DNA of 64,000 nucleotides from an uncultured Pseudodesulfovibrio sp. (lineage in GTDB: Bacteria > Desulfobacterota > Desulfovibrionia > Desulfovibrionales > Desulfovibrionaceae), in NCBI RefSeq assembly GCF_963664965.1, contig NZ_OY761823.1, forward strand, positions 2,118,001-2,182,000, given 5' to 3'. The notes below the pieces were generated by a model, which was not told where the DNA came from, searched no databases, and saw only the letters and a list, made by a program, of their open reading frames with translations. Numbering within the stretch: the stretch's first letter is position 1; the number at the start of each line of letters is the position of its first letter. The translations under genes were made by a program, and so were the position numbers. Shown here one piece after another: positions 46,151-56,255 of this stretch.

Positions 46151-47407
46151 TTAAGCGGTGGGCTTGCGGGTTCTGAAGCGCTTGTTGATCTTGGCGACCG
46201 TGCTTCTGAACATGGATGCCTGAATCTCGGGATCAAGAGGCTGTCCGCCGCCGTTCACACAACCGCCGGGGCAGGTCATGATCTCGATGAAGTGGTACGG
46301 GGACTTGCCTGCGCGGACTTCTTCACACAGCTTGGCTGCGTTCTGGAGACCACTGGCCACTGCGACTTTCACGGTGCCGAAGCCGGGAACCTCGATGTCT
46401 GCGGTCTTGATGCCTTCATGGGCACGGACGACCTTGATCTCGGGGTTGCTCAGCTTGGAGCCGGACAGTTCCTCGTAAGCCAGACGCAGTGCTGCTTCCA
46501 TGACGCCGCCGCTGGTGCCGAAGATGGTGGCAGCACCGGTGGATTCGCCCAGAACCGGATCCGGATCTTCGTCAGGCAGGCCGTTGAACTCGATCCCGGC
46601 TTTCTTGATCATGTATGCCAACTCACGGGTGTTGATGGTGGCATCGATGTCGCGGAAACCGCTCTGGTTCATTTCGGGGCGCAGGCCTTCATACTTCTTG
46701 GCGATGCAAGGCATGATGGACACAGTGTAGATCTTCTTGGGCTCAACCTTGTTCTCTTTTGCGCCGTAAGTCTTGGACAGTGCGCCGAGCATGGCGACAG
46801 GAGACTTGCAGGTGGAGAGGTGAGGAGCCAGATCAGGGTAGAAGGTCTCGGCAAACTTGATCCAGCCGGGGCAGCAGGAAGTGAACTGCGGCAGCGGATG
46901 GTCGCCCTTGCCGCCAGCCTTGACGCGGTTCAGGAGTTCCGTGCCTTCTTCCATGATGGTGACGTCGGCAGCGAACTCGGTGTCCCAGATGTAGTCGAAG
47001 CCGAGCTTACGCAGGGCTGCGTGCATCTTGCCGCCGACATAGGTGCCGGTGGGGGCGCCGAAGCACTCACCCAGTCCGTAACGGACAGCGGGGGCGGGCA
47101 TGGAGACGACGAGGGTCTCGGGGTCTTTGAGTTTCTCAAAGAGTTCATCCACGTAGGACACGCCTTCGTAGATGGCACCTGCGGGACAGCTGGCCAGACA
47201 CTGGCCGCAGTTCACACAGGCGGCGGGGTCGACAACGCCGTGGATGTCGTCCTCGTTGATGGGCTGGATTGCCCCGGTAGGGCAAGCCGAATTGCATTCG
47301 CCGCAGCCTTCGCACTTGTCAGCGTCGACCTGGACAAAGAAAAGAGTGTCCGGATCAACGCCCTTGGGTGCGTTGCTTTGGTACATGATGCCTTCAATCT
47401 GTTGCAT
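46151..47407 (-). CDS. hydA: periplasmic [FeFe] hydrogenase large subunit
   Basis: A 418-residue catalytic subunit, group A periplasmic type. Two ferredoxin clusters (CEGCGECNSACPTGAI, CVNCGQCLASCPAGAI) lead to the H-cluster domain with TSCCPGWIKF, MPCIAKKYEG and the C-terminal MTCPGGCVNGGGQP. It takes up or makes H2 with cytochrome c3 in the periplasm; it has no export signal and leaves with the small subunit. The start at 47407 has AAGGAGGGAACA. Confidence 0.97.
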   Translation of the reverse strand: MQQIEGIMYQSNAPKGVDPDTLFFVQVDADKCEGCGECNSACPTGAIQPINEDDIHGVVDPAACVNCGQCLASCPAGAIYEGVSYVDELFEKLKDPETLVVSMPAPAVRYGLGECFGAPTGTYVGGKMHAALRKLGFDYIWDTEFAADVTIMEEGTELLNRVKAGGKGDHPLPQFTSCCPGWIKFAETFYPDLAPHLSTCKSPVAMLGALSKTYGAKENKVEPKKIYTVSIMPCIAKKYEGLRPEMNQSGFRDIDATINTRELAYMIKKAGIEFNGLPDEDPDPVLGESTGAATIFGTSGGVMEAALRLAYEELSGSKLSNPEIKVVRAHEGIKTADIEVPGFGTVKVAVASGLQNAAKLCEEVRAGKSPYHFIEIMTCPGGCVNGGGQPLDPEIQASMFRSTVAKINKRFRTRKPTA

Positions 47408-47999
47408 TGTTCCCTCCTTGCTGGGGTGGATTGAAGACGAGCCGGCCGGAATCGTTGCCGGTCGGCATGGTCATTGCCGTGTATTTTTTCGCTTTTGCGC
47501 GAAAAAACAAAATTAACACGATTCGAATAACAAATCGTAAAACGTGTTTAAGTGAGGGGATGCATAAAGACGGGGCGAAGTGCTCCGTTTTTTGTTCGAC
47601 CATATATATTGTATAAAAGAACCCACCGTGTGTATGTGCGGTGGGTATGGTGTCTATTCTGTCAAGACTCGCCCTTTGGCAACGACTCATCTGCGTGAGT
47701 TGCTGCAATTCCCCCTCAAACAGTCAAGAAAGAGTTGGTAAGGCAAACAGGCGATGTTGTCGAGCTTTTTCGGTGGTTTTCGTGCGAAAAAGCAGTAGGT
47801 GGATGGCTGTAGTACGCGGTTTTTATGGTAAAACGTGAATTTTTTCACGCATTACCATTTGAAAAATAAGGAGGTATTGGGGTTCCTATTAGTGAAAAGC
47901 GTTTTTGTCCATGGGGCCGTGTTCCTTCCATTCTTTTGGCTTATAATGTATTCGTCGGCGATTACTGAACATGAGAGCTTCATCCTCAGGAGGATATCG
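47408..47999. other. divergent control region of the two hydrogenase operons
   Basis: 592 bp, A/T rich, with no gene that I accept. It holds three clear inverted repeats: TTTTTTCGC/GCGAAAAAA (47484-47507), a nested dyad at 47513-47551, and CGTGAA/TTCACG (47834-47849). An AT-rich TATATATTGTATAAAAG near 47604-47621 could be promoter. The flavoprotein frame opens earlier but the good start is at 48000. Confidence 0.55.
47513..47551. promoter_or_regulatory. nested dyad, operator candidate upstream of hydA
   Basis: Outer arms TTAACACG and CGTGTTTAA, inner arms ACGATT and AATCGT. The long symmetric structure 106 bp upstream of hydA is likely a transcription-factor site; it does not match the HcpR consensus TTGTGA-N6-TCACAA. 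Confidence 0.5.
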
Positions 48000-50003
48000 A
48001 TGGCACGAGTCATTTACGGTGTATGGGGCGGAACGGTTACCGACAACCGAGGAAAGAACCTTTTTGAAATTGAAGAAAACCCTGAATTTGCTGAATTTGA
48101 TTCATTCAATCAGGGTAACCCTATCACCACTTTTGTAGGTGATCGCGGGTTCTTCGTTTTTTCACCGGATGCGAGCCTACTAGATGCCCTATGGCTGTAT
48201 ATGGATAAAGCTGCCGAAGAATCCTGTGGCAAGTGCACACCTTGCCGCATGGGGACGGGGCTGATTCGCGACAGACTGGCTGCCCTGCGTGACGGAAGTG
48301 GCGAATTCGGTGATGCCGATGCCGTGCTTGACGAAATCGAGATGCTTGCCAGCCATGTCCATGAGACGTCTTTGTGCGGTCTCGGTCAGACATGTACCCG
48401 CGCCTTGCTGGCCGCCTTGAGCCATTTTCGCGATCAGTTCGTACAGGACAGGCACCAATTCCCGGTCAAGCATTCCATGACCTATGTGACATCCCCGTGC
48501 ATTGAGGCGTGTCCTGCGAAAATCAATGTGCCGCGGTATATCGACTACATCAAGGACGGCAAGCCTTCCCATTCTCTGGGGGTCATTCTTCAGAAATATC
48601 CCATGGCCGCCACATGCGGCAGGGTCTGTGTCCGTTTTTGCGAGATGGCGTGTCAGCGTTCCATGGTGGACGAGCCTGTGGGTATCAAGACCCTCAAGCG
48701 GTATGTGGCTGACCATGAGCAGGGGCTTCACCGTGAACTTTTCTCCAAGGATCTGATTCCCGAACGGTATTCTGACGATCTCAAGGTCGCTGTCGTGGGA
48801 GCAGGGCCTGCCGGGATCTGCTGTGCTTATCACCTGCTGCTCAAGGGATATCCGGTCGATGTTTTCGAGGCCAAGGGAGAGGCTGGCGGCATGGCGTCCA
48901 GCGGAATCCCGAGCTACAGGCTGCCCAAGGACGTGCTCAAGTCCGAGACGGATATCATTGAGCGCCTTGGCGGTCGTTTCTTCTTCAATCAGAAGCTCGG
49001 AAACGATTTTGATGTGGATGAGCTTTTCGAGCGCGGCTACAAATCGGTCTTTCTGGCGCTGGGCTGTGTTCAGGGCCGTTTGATGCAAGTTGAAGGCGAA
49101 GATGTTTCCCTCAGCGGATATGAACCCGGCATCGAATTTCTTCTTCGCGTTCATGAGCATGTGGAAAGAGGCAAGCCCATGGATATCAGCGGTGATGTCG
49201 TTGTGGTCGGCGGAGGAAACGTGGCAATGGATTGCGCCCGCTCCGCCCTGCGTATGGGAGCGGATTCCGTGCATCTGGTGTATCGCCGGACCGAGGAAGA
49301 CATGCCTGCGGATCACGAGGAGATCGAAGCCGCCGCAAAAGAGGGTGTTGTTTTTCATTTCCTGACCAATCCGACGAAAATTCTGTCCGAAGATGGAAAA
49401 GTGACGGGCGTGGAGCTTGTTGCAATGCGTCAGACCGAGCCGGACGATGAAGGGCGGCGCGGCGTGGAACCCAAATCCGGCTCCGGCTATTTCCTTGCTG
49501 CCACGACAGTGGTGCCGGCCATCGGTCAGCGGGTTGCCGAGGACTGCCTCACGACGGACGACGGCGTGTCCATTGACAAGTGGGGGTGTATCGACGCTGA
49601 CAGCACCACCCTTGCCACTTCCCGTTCCGGGGTTTTCGCTGGCGGTGACTGTAAGCTCGGCCCCTCGACTTTGATCCATGCCATGGCGCATGGCCTCAAG
49701 GCGGCCCGGTCCATTGACGACTATTTGCAGTTGGGCAGAGTCCGCTTTTTCCCCAGAAGTCGTATGCGTGAGATCATCAATAAATACAAAGTCATGAACG
49801 AAGAATGGCTTGAGACTCCCGTGAAGCACCTTTATCGCGTTCCCATTCAGGAAATGGACCCGGAAACGCGCAAGAATCTGTTTAACGAAGTGGAGCAGAC
49901 CATCACCCCCGAGGAAGCGTATCACGAAGCAGGACGGTGTCTGCGCTGCTATCGTATTTACGCCTTGGTCACTGAATACCCCATTCCCGAAGGTTGCGCC
50001 TAG
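48000..50003 (+). CDS. NuoF-type 4Fe-4S / GltD-like FAD-NAD(P) oxidoreductase
   Basis: 667 residues from the ATG at 48000 (AGGAGGATATCG). Residues ~60-150 are the C-terminal 4Fe-4S domain of NuoF (ESCGKCTPCRMGTGLI, SLCGLGQTC) without the FMN/NADH part of NuoF. Then comes a GltD-like flavoprotein: cysteines CIEACPAKINVPRYI and CGRVCVRFCEMACQ, the FAD fold VAVVGAGPAG, the NAD(P) fold VVVVGGGNVAMDCARSA and the FAD end GVFAGGD. It ends 23 bp before a multicluster [FeFe] hydrogenase gene, so it is the electron-exchange subunit of that enzyme, perhaps NADPH-linked and possibly bifurcating. Confidence 0.92.
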   Translation: MARVIYGVWGGTVTDNRGKNLFEIEENPEFAEFDSFNQGNPITTFVGDRGFFVFSPDASLLDALWLYMDKAAEESCGKCTPCRMGTGLIRDRLAALRDGSGEFGDADAVLDEIEMLASHVHETSLCGLGQTCTRALLAALSHFRDQFVQDRHQFPVKHSMTYVTSPCIEACPAKINVPRYIDYIKDGKPSHSLGVILQKYPMAATCGRVCVRFCEMACQRSMVDEPVGIKTLKRYVADHEQGLHRELFSKDLIPERYSDDLKVAVVGAGPAGICCAYHLLLKGYPVDVFEAKGEAGGMASSGIPSYRLPKDVLKSETDIIERLGGRFFFNQKLGNDFDVDELFERGYKSVFLALGCVQGRLMQVEGEDVSLSGYEPGIEFLLRVHEHVERGKPMDISGDVVVVGGGNVAMDCARSALRMGADSVHLVYRRTEEDMPADHEEIEAAAKEGVVFHFLTNPTKILSEDGKVTGVELVAMRQTEPDDEGRRGVEPKSGSGYFLAATTVVPAIGQRVAEDCLTTDDGVSIDKWGCIDADSTTLATSRSGVFAGGDCKLGPSTLIHAMAHGLKAARSIDDYLQLGRVRFFPRSRMREIINKYKVMNEEWLETPVKHLYRVPIQEMDPETRKNLFNEVEQTITPEEAYHEAGRCLRCYRIYALVTEYPIPEGCA

Positions 50004-50025
50004 CGCCAGCAAAAGCGAGTCGATC

Positions 50026-51879
50026 ATGCATGCATATATCAATGGTAAAGAAATCTCTTTTGAAGCGAACGAAACCATCCTCGAGGTGGCCCGTCGAAAC
50101 GGACACTATATTCCTACCTTGTGTGAACTGGCGGATATAGACCACACCCCCGGCACCTGTCGTGTGTGTCTTGTCGAAATCCGTTGTGAAGGCCAAGAGG
50201 AAACGCGTATAACCACGGCCTGCAACACCCCGATTCTGGAAGGCATGGAGGTGTTCACCCGCACCCGTCAGGTGCGTGAAAAGCAGCGTCTTCAGGTCGA
50301 ACTGCTTCTGGCGGATCACGATCAGGAATGCGCGACCTGCATCCGGCACGGCAGTTGCGAGTTGCAGGATGTGGCCCAGTTCGTGGGTTTGCAGAATTCT
50401 CGTTATTTCAAACCGCAAAATGCCAAGCGCGAGGTGGACAGCACCGCTCCCGGCCTCGTGCGGGACCTCGGCAAGTGCATCCGCTGTTACCGTTGCGTCA
50501 AGATCTGCCGTGACGGTCAGGGGGTTGATGCGCTGGTCATAACCGGCCGGGGACCGAATGCGGGCGTCGGTGTGCGTCAGGGACTGACCCAGGGTTCCAG
50601 CGAGTGTGTGAGTTGCGGGCAGTGTGTGCTCGTCTGTCCGACCGGGGCGCTGGGGGAAAAGGACGAAACCGAAACCGTGGTCGATTATCTCTACGACCCG
50701 GATGTGGTCACTGTCTTTCAATTCGCTCCGGCCATCCGTGTCGGCTTTGGCGAGGAGTTCGGCCTGCCGCCGGGAACCAATGTCGAGGGACAGATCATCT
50801 CCGCCCTCAGGGCCATTGGTGCTGATATCGTTCTCGATACCAATTTCGCCGCAGACATCGTCATCATGGAAGAGGGGTCTGAACTGCTCAAAGCCTACGG
50901 AGAAGGAAAGCGGCAGCTTTTCACCTCCTGCTGTCCGGCGTGGATCAATTTTGCCGAGAAGCATTATCCCGACATCCTGCCGCATCTGTCGTCCACACGT
51001 TCTCCCCAGCAGTGTTTCGGCTCCATAGCCAAGACATATCTGCCGGAGAAGATGGGGCTCGACGCCTCCAAGGTCCGTGTCGTCTCCATCATGCCGTGCA
51101 TTGCCAAGAAGGACGAAGCAGGGCGACGTATGTTCAGCAAGGATGGTGTGCGTGACGTGGATGTCGTCCTGACCATCCGGGAGTTTGCCCGTCTGCTCAG
51201 GCGCGAGGGGATTGATCTCAAGACGCTGGAGCCGTCCACCTTTGATAATCCGTACATGGGCGGATATTCCGGTGCGGGAGCCATTTTCGCAACCACGGGC
51301 GGCGTCATGGAAGCTGCCGTGCGGACCATGTATCACGCAGTCAACGGAACAGAGCTGGAAGGCATAGAGGTCTCGGCACTGCGAGGATTCGAGGGCGTAC
51401 GGTCAGCCGTGGTGGACCTCGGGGGAGACATCGGTGAAGTCAAACTCGCCATGTGCCACGGCCTCAAAGGTGTGCGTACCGTGGTTGAAGACGTGCTCGC
51501 GGGGCGGTCGGATTTCGATTTCATCGAAGTGATGGCCTGCCCCGGCGGCTGCGTGGACGGCGGCGGTACCCTGCGTTCAAAGCGGGCATACCTTCCCTTT
51601 GCCCTCAAGCGCCGCGATACGCTGTACGAGATCGACACCAACGCCGAGTACCGCCAATCCCATAACAATCCCATGGTGCAGCAGCTCTACCGCGATTTTC
51701 TGGAGCGTCCCATGTCGGAAAAGTCGCATGATCTGCTCCACACGCACTACGTCGCACGACAGCAGAAAATGAAGCAGACCATCCGTGACATCTGGAAGGA
51801 CATCACCATGTCCACTCTCGTTCACAGCGAATTCGACAACCTCGACGAAGCAGCTTCCTGCAAGTCTGATAAGCTGTAA
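50026..51879 (+). CDS. soluble NAD(P)-linked [FeFe] hydrogenase catalytic subunit with fused small subunit
   Basis: 617 residues, HndD-like. A 2Fe-2S domain with CELADIDHTPGTCRVCLVEI, a His-Cys3 cluster (DHDQECATCIRHGSCELQ), two 4Fe-4S (CIRCYRCVKICRD, CVSCGQCVLVCPTGAL), the H-cluster (TSCCPAWINF, MPCIAKKDEAG, MACPGGCVDGGG) and, at the end, a small-subunit-like segment (NNPMVQQLYRDFLERP, SHDLLHTHYVARQQ) fused in one chain. It has no signal peptide and is cytoplasmic. With the flavoprotein upstream it would exchange electrons between H2 and NAD(P). A ~35-residue extra tail follows. Confidence 0.95.
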   Translation: MHAYINGKEISFEANETILEVARRNGHYIPTLCELADIDHTPGTCRVCLVEIRCEGQEETRITTACNTPILEGMEVFTRTRQVREKQRLQVELLLADHDQECATCIRHGSCELQDVAQFVGLQNSRYFKPQNAKREVDSTAPGLVRDLGKCIRCYRCVKICRDGQGVDALVITGRGPNAGVGVRQGLTQGSSECVSCGQCVLVCPTGALGEKDETETVVDYLYDPDVVTVFQFAPAIRVGFGEEFGLPPGTNVEGQIISALRAIGADIVLDTNFAADIVIMEEGSELLKAYGEGKRQLFTSCCPAWINFAEKHYPDILPHLSSTRSPQQCFGSIAKTYLPEKMGLDASKVRVVSIMPCIAKKDEAGRRMFSKDGVRDVDVVLTIREFARLLRREGIDLKTLEPSTFDNPYMGGYSGAGAIFATTGGVMEAAVRTMYHAVNGTELEGIEVSALRGFEGVRSAVVDLGGDIGEVKLAMCHGLKGVRTVVEDVLAGRSDFDFIEVMACPGGCVDGGGTLRSKRAYLPFALKRRDTLYEIDTNAEYRQSHNNPMVQQLYRDFLERPMSEKSHDLLHTHYVARQQKMKQTIRDIWKDITMSTLVHSEFDNLDEAASCKSDKL

Positions 51880-51938
51880 AAGGATGTTCCCTGCGCTTGG
51901 TCTTTCTTGAAGGGGACTGTGATCATAAGTTGAAAACC

Positions 51939-51975
51939 AAAAGGGTTTACGGAGATCTTCCGTAAGCCCTTTTTG
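51939..51975. terminator. bidirectional terminator between hydrogenase and choline operons
   Basis: GGGTTTACGGA and TCCGTAAGCCC, an 11-bp stem with one G-T pair, flanked by AAAA before and TTTTTG after. It serves both converging operons. Confidence 0.9.
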
Positions 51976-52070
51976 TTTGGTCGGGCTGAGGGAGATTGAT
52001 TTTTCATGAACACACAAAAAAGGGAGCCGTGCATGCACAGCTCCCTTGGATGTTTCGATAGGCAAAGAGG

Positions 52071-53024
52071 CTAGACGTTGGAGTCCAGATACGCTTTGAA
52101 GGCGGCTGCACCCGGTTTGCCGTCGACAGTGGTTACGCCGTCGAGCCATTTTTCGTACATGGAGGGATTGGCCTTGAGCCATTTGAGACCGGCCTTGTCC
52201 AGCTTGAGGTTCTTGTTGTTGTGAACTTCGGTCATGATCTGGTTCATCATGGAGACGGGGAAGAGCATGTTCTTGAACAGCTTGGCAACGTTGGGATTGT
52301 CCTTTTCCAGCCCTTTGCGGGTATTGGTCCAGACGGTGGCTGTGCCGTCGTTGCCGCCGAAGGTCGCGTCGGTGCTGCCGGTGAGGTAGGTCATGTCGAT
52401 GCGTTCGTTCATGCTGTGCGGTGCCCAGCCGAGGAAGACGATCCATTTGTCGTTTTTGGCGTATGCCTGAACCTCGGAGAGCATGGCTACTTCACTGGAG
52501 GCGATCAGCTTGAACTTGCCAAGCCCGAACATGTTTTTGTCGATCATGTCCTGTATGATCATGTTGCCGTCGTTGCCCGGTTCAATGCCGTAGATTTTCC
52601 AGTCGAGCTTGTCGCCGAATTTGGCGATATCGCTGAAATCCTTGAGTCCGGCCTTGGCGCAGTAGGAAGGCACTGCCAGAGTGTATTTTGCACCGGGCAT
52701 GTTGGCCACGTATTTGATGACCGTTCCCTTGTCGAAAAACTTGTTGGCGATGTTGGCCATGGACGGCATCCAGTTGCCAAAGAAGACATCGGCATCGCCT
52801 GTGGACAGGGCGGAATAGGTGATGGGTACGGAAAAGACCTTGTTTTCCGCCTTGTAGCCGAGGCTTTCCAGAACGGAAACCGCGATTTCGGATTTGATGG
52901 TTACGCCGGTCCAGGACACACTGGCGATAGTGATCTTGTCGGTGGCGTGTGCTGTGATGCTGGAGCAGAAAAGGGTTGCGATGATGAAAAAGGCGACAGT
53001 AATGCGCCGAAGGCCGGAAGACAT
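52071..53024 (-). CDS. choline/betaine ABC-type substrate-binding protein
   Basis: 317 residues from the ATG at 53024 (GTAGGAGGTTTA). A signal peptide (RRITVAFFIIATLFCSSITAHA) precedes an OpuAC-type binding fold: DKITIASVSWTGVTIKSEIA, DVFFGNWMPSM, KWIVFLGWAPHSMN. It is closest to ChoX, the choline-binding protein. It is the last gene of the operon with betA and betB; no permease or ATPase gene accompanies it here, so it probably works with a transporter coded elsewhere. Choline is inferred from the operon. Confidence 0.87.
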   Translation of the reverse strand: MSSGLRRITVAFFIIATLFCSSITAHATDKITIASVSWTGVTIKSEIAVSVLESLGYKAENKVFSVPITYSALSTGDADVFFGNWMPSMANIANKFFDKGTVIKYVANMPGAKYTLAVPSYCAKAGLKDFSDIAKFGDKLDWKIYGIEPGNDGNMIIQDMIDKNMFGLGKFKLIASSEVAMLSEVQAYAKNDKWIVFLGWAPHSMNERIDMTYLTGSTDATFGGNDGTATVWTNTRKGLEKDNPNVAKLFKNMLFPVSMMNQIMTEVHNNKNLKLDKAGLKWLKANPSMYEKWLDGVTTVDGKPGAAAFKAYLDSNV

Positions 53025-53105
53025 TAAACCTCCTACGTTGAATTCAAAGAAGCGGCATGACAATTCGCCAGACCGCTATCTTGTGCGCGAGATGCGCTTA
53101 TTTGC

Positions 53106-54581
53106 TTACACGCCGAACCAGTTGAAAGCCTCGGTGGCGTGGTTGCGATATATGTGTTTGACCTCGGTGTATTCTTCGAGGCCGATCTTCCCGAGTTCCC
53201 GTCCCAGACCGGACTGCTTGTAGCCGCCCCATGGGGCCTGAACGAAATAGACGTTGAAGTCATTGGCCCAGACCGTGCCGAAGCGAAGCGCCTTGGATAC
53301 GCGTTCGATGCGGTCCGGGTCCCGCGTCCAGAAACCGGCGGACAGACCGTAAATGGTGTCGTTTGCCCGTTTGATGACTTCTTCTTCCGTGCTGAACCGT
53401 TCAATCGTGATGACCGGACCAAAGACTTCCTCCTGCACGATACGCATGTCATTTTTGCATTCCGTGAACAGGGTGGGCATGTAGAAATAGCCGTTTTGCA
53501 GGGACGGATCATCGGGGCGCTTGCCGCCCAGCACGAGCTTGGCTCCCTCGTCCTTGGCTATTTCGACATATTTTTCGACCTTGCTCAGATGCTCGGCTGA
53601 GATGAGTGGGCCCATCTGGGTCTTCTCGTCAAAGCCGTTGCCGACGATAATTTTCTCCATTCGCTGTTGCAGGGCTTCCACGAAACGATCATGGATACCG
53701 TCCTGCACCATGATGCGTGCCCCGGCGGAACATATCTGACCGGCGTGGAAGAAGACGCCGTTGAGGGCGTAATCCACGGCGAGGTCGAAGTCGGCGTCGT
53801 CAAAGATGATGTTGGGATTTTTGCCGCCCAGTTCCAGAGCGACTTTCTTCACGTTGTCCGCAGCGGCGCGCATGATTGTTTTGCCCGTGGCGATGCCGCC
53901 AGTGAAGGAAATGAGGTCCACGTCATCGCTTTCGGCCAACTCTGCACCCACTTCTGGGCCGGGGCCGAGGACCGTGTTGACGACTCCGGACGGGAAGCCC
54001 GTTTCTTCGGCCAGTTCCGTGACCTTGAGGGTGGTCAGCGGTGTGATTTCGCTTGGTTTTATGACAATGGTGCACCCGGCAGCCAATGCCGGGGCCATTT
54101 TCCATGAGGCTTGGAGCAGCGGGTAGTTCCAAGGTGAAATCTGTCCGCATACGCCTACGGGTTCCCGAACTATCGTGCTGGTTGAATTCGGATTGGGCGA
54201 AGCAATGACTTCGCCACCGTCTTTGTCGGCCAGTCCTGCAAAGTAACGGAAGATGCCGGCGATATCGTTCATGTCCCAGCGGCTTTCCTCCACAGTCTTG
54301 CCGGTGTCCAGACTTTCGAGGCGGGCGAGTTCTTCATTGTCTCGTTCAATGAGGTCTGCAAGCCTGAATAGGAGTCTTGCCCGTTCCGAAGCAGGAGTCT
54401 GCGGCCAGCCCCCGTGGTCAAAGGCGTGTCGTGCCGCTTTGATGGCTGCCTTGGTGTCGGTGCGGTTTCCTTCGGCGACAGTGGCAATGGCCGAAGCATC
54501 GAATGGGTTGAGTATTATGCGTTCCTTGCCGGATTGCGATTCGACCCATTGTCCGTTGATATAGAGTTTACCTGTGATCAT
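53106..54581 (-). CDS. betB: betaine aldehyde dehydrogenase
   Basis: A 491-residue NAD(P)-dependent aldehyde dehydrogenase. The catalytic Cys284 is in HAGQICSAG and the general-base Glu is in KVALELGGKNPN; the coenzyme fold GFPSGVVNTVLGPG and GYKQSGLGRE are present. It oxidises betaine aldehyde to glycine betaine after betA. It begins 15 bp downstream of betA. Related aldehyde dehydrogenases are similar, but the operon decides the call. Confidence 0.93.
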   Translation of the reverse strand: MITGKLYINGQWVESQSGKERIILNPFDASAIATVAEGNRTDTKAAIKAARHAFDHGGWPQTPASERARLLFRLADLIERDNEELARLESLDTGKTVEESRWDMNDIAGIFRYFAGLADKDGGEVIASPNPNSTSTIVREPVGVCGQISPWNYPLLQASWKMAPALAAGCTIVIKPSEITPLTTLKVTELAEETGFPSGVVNTVLGPGPEVGAELAESDDVDLISFTGGIATGKTIMRAAADNVKKVALELGGKNPNIIFDDADFDLAVDYALNGVFFHAGQICSAGARIMVQDGIHDRFVEALQQRMEKIIVGNGFDEKTQMGPLISAEHLSKVEKYVEIAKDEGAKLVLGGKRPDDPSLQNGYFYMPTLFTECKNDMRIVQEEVFGPVITIERFSTEEEVIKRANDTIYGLSAGFWTRDPDRIERVSKALRFGTVWANDFNVYFVQAPWGGYKQSGLGRELGKIGLEEYTEVKHIYRNHATEAFNWFGV

Positions 54582-54596
54582 GATTTTACCGCCAGG

Positions 54597-56234
54597 TTAT
54601 TTTTCGTGCTTGTAGAAGGGGGCTTTTTCAGGTGCCAGCGGCGTATTGCCGAGGATGGTGTCCGCGGCTTTTTCCGCGATCATCATGACCGGGGCGTAAA
54701 TGTTGCCGTTGGTTACGTAAGGCATGACAGAGGCGTCGACCACGCGCAGGCCTTCCACGCCGTGGACGCGAAGTTCGGAATCGGTGACCGCCATGTCGTG
54801 CGTGCCCATGGCGCAGGTGCAGCTCGGGTGGTAGGCGGATTCGCCTTCGCGAGCCACGAAGTCGAGGATTTCCTCGTCGGTCTGGGCCTGTGCGCCCGGA
54901 GCCAATTCCTTGCCCCGGTATTCATCAAATGCGGGCTGGGTCATGATCTCACGCGTCTTGCGGATGGCCTCGACCCACTCGCGTTTTTCCTGCTCGGTGG
55001 AAAGGTAGTTGAACAGGATGCCGGGATGCTGCGCCGGATCGTTGGATTTGATTTTTACATGGCCGCGAACATCGGTGTTCATGGGGCCGACGTGGACTTG
55101 ATAGCCGTGGCCTTCGTTAGGTGCCGAGCCGTCGTAGCGGATGGCGATGGGCAGGAAATGGTACTGGATGTTGGGATACTCCACCTGATCGTTGCCGCGA
55201 ATGAATCCACCGGCCTCAAAGTGGTTTGTGGCGGCCTCGCCCTTGCCCGCGAACAGCCATTTCAGGCCGATCCATGGCTGGTTGTACCATTTGAGTGCAG
55301 GGTACATGGAGACCGGTTTCTTGCAGGCATACTGGACATAGAGTTCAAGGTGATCCTGAAGGTTCTCACCCACACCGGGGAGGTCCTGCACCACGTCGAT
55401 TCCGAGAGCGGAAAGTTCGTTGGCGTTGCCTACGCCGGAAAGCTGGAGCAACTGCGGAGAGTTGATGGCACCGCCGCAGGAGATGATTTCGCCGCCGTAT
55501 GCCTTGAATACCTTTTTGCCGCGGGTGTATTCGACGCCGACGGCGCGTTTGCCCTCAAACAGGATGCGCGTGGTCATTGCCAGACATTTGATGGTCAGGT
55601 TGCGGCGGTTCTTTGCTGGGTGAACGTAAGCACGGGCCGCGTTCCAGCGACGTCCGCGATAGGTGTTGCGATCAAATTTGCCGAATCCTTCCTGTTGATA
55701 GCCGTTAACGTCCTTGGTCACAGGATAGCCGGCTTCCTGCACAGCCCTGAAGAAGGCGTCGAAGAGCGGATTGTCGTTGTCTGGTTCGGTCAGGTAGAGA
55801 GGACCGACCGCTCCCTGATACTCGTCGGCACCGGCGGTGCGGCATTCGAATCGTTTGAAATAGGGCAGGCAGTGGGCATAGGACCAGTTTTCGAGTCCGT
55901 CTTCCCTGGACCATTTTTCGTAATCCATGGCGTTGCCGCGGATGTAGATCATGCCGTTGATGCAACTGGAGCCGCCGAGCACCTTGCCGCGCGGCTGGTA
56001 GATGCGGCGGTTATTCATGTGGGGTTCGGGATCGGACTCATACCACCAGTTGTAGGTCTTGCCTGCCAGCGGATAGGTCAGGGCGGCTGGCATGTGAATA
56101 CGGAAATCGAACTTGAAATCCGGGAGGCCTGCTTCCAGAACAAGGACTTTGTTGTTCGGATTGGCGCTCAGGCGGTTGGCAAGGACGGAACCTGCGGAAC
56201 CGCCGCCGACAATTATGTAATCGTATTGTTTCAT
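54597..56234 (-). CDS. betA: choline dehydrogenase
   Basis: A 545-residue GMC-family flavoprotein. The FAD fold is [19 protein letters not shown] at the N-terminus, then [18 protein letters not shown] (GMC signature 1) and [15 protein letters not shown] (signature 2); C-terminal HPSCTCAMG and the active-site region [12 protein letters not shown] follow. It oxidises choline to betaine aldehyde, passing electrons to the membrane. It lies 21 bp after the regulator gene and 15 bp before betB. Confidence 0.94.
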   Translation of the reverse strand: MKQYDYIIVGGGSAGSVLANRLSANPNNKVLVLEAGLPDFKFDFRIHMPAALTYPLAGKTYNWWYESDPEPHMNNRRIYQPRGKVLGGSSCINGMIYIRGNAMDYEKWSREDGLENWSYAHCLPYFKRFECRTAGADEYQGAVGPLYLTEPDNDNPLFDAFFRAVQEAGYPVTKDVNGYQQEGFGKFDRNTYRGRRWNAARAYVHPAKNRRNLTIKCLAMTTRILFEGKRAVGVEYTRGKKVFKAYGGEIISCGGAINSPQLLQLSGVGNANELSALGIDVVQDLPGVGENLQDHLELYVQYACKKPVSMYPALKWYNQPWIGLKWLFAGKGEAATNHFEAGGFIRGNDQVEYPNIQYHFLPIAIRYDGSAPNEGHGYQVHVGPMNTDVRGHVKIKSNDPAQHPGILFNYLSTEQEKREWVEAIRKTREIMTQPAFDEYRGKELAPGAQAQTDEEILDFVAREGESAYHPSCTCAMGTHDMAVTDSELRVHGVEGLRVVDASVMPYVTNGNIYAPVMMIAEKAADTILGNTPLAPEKAPFYKHEK

Positions 56235-56255
56235 GATCGGTATTCTCTCTTGTGG

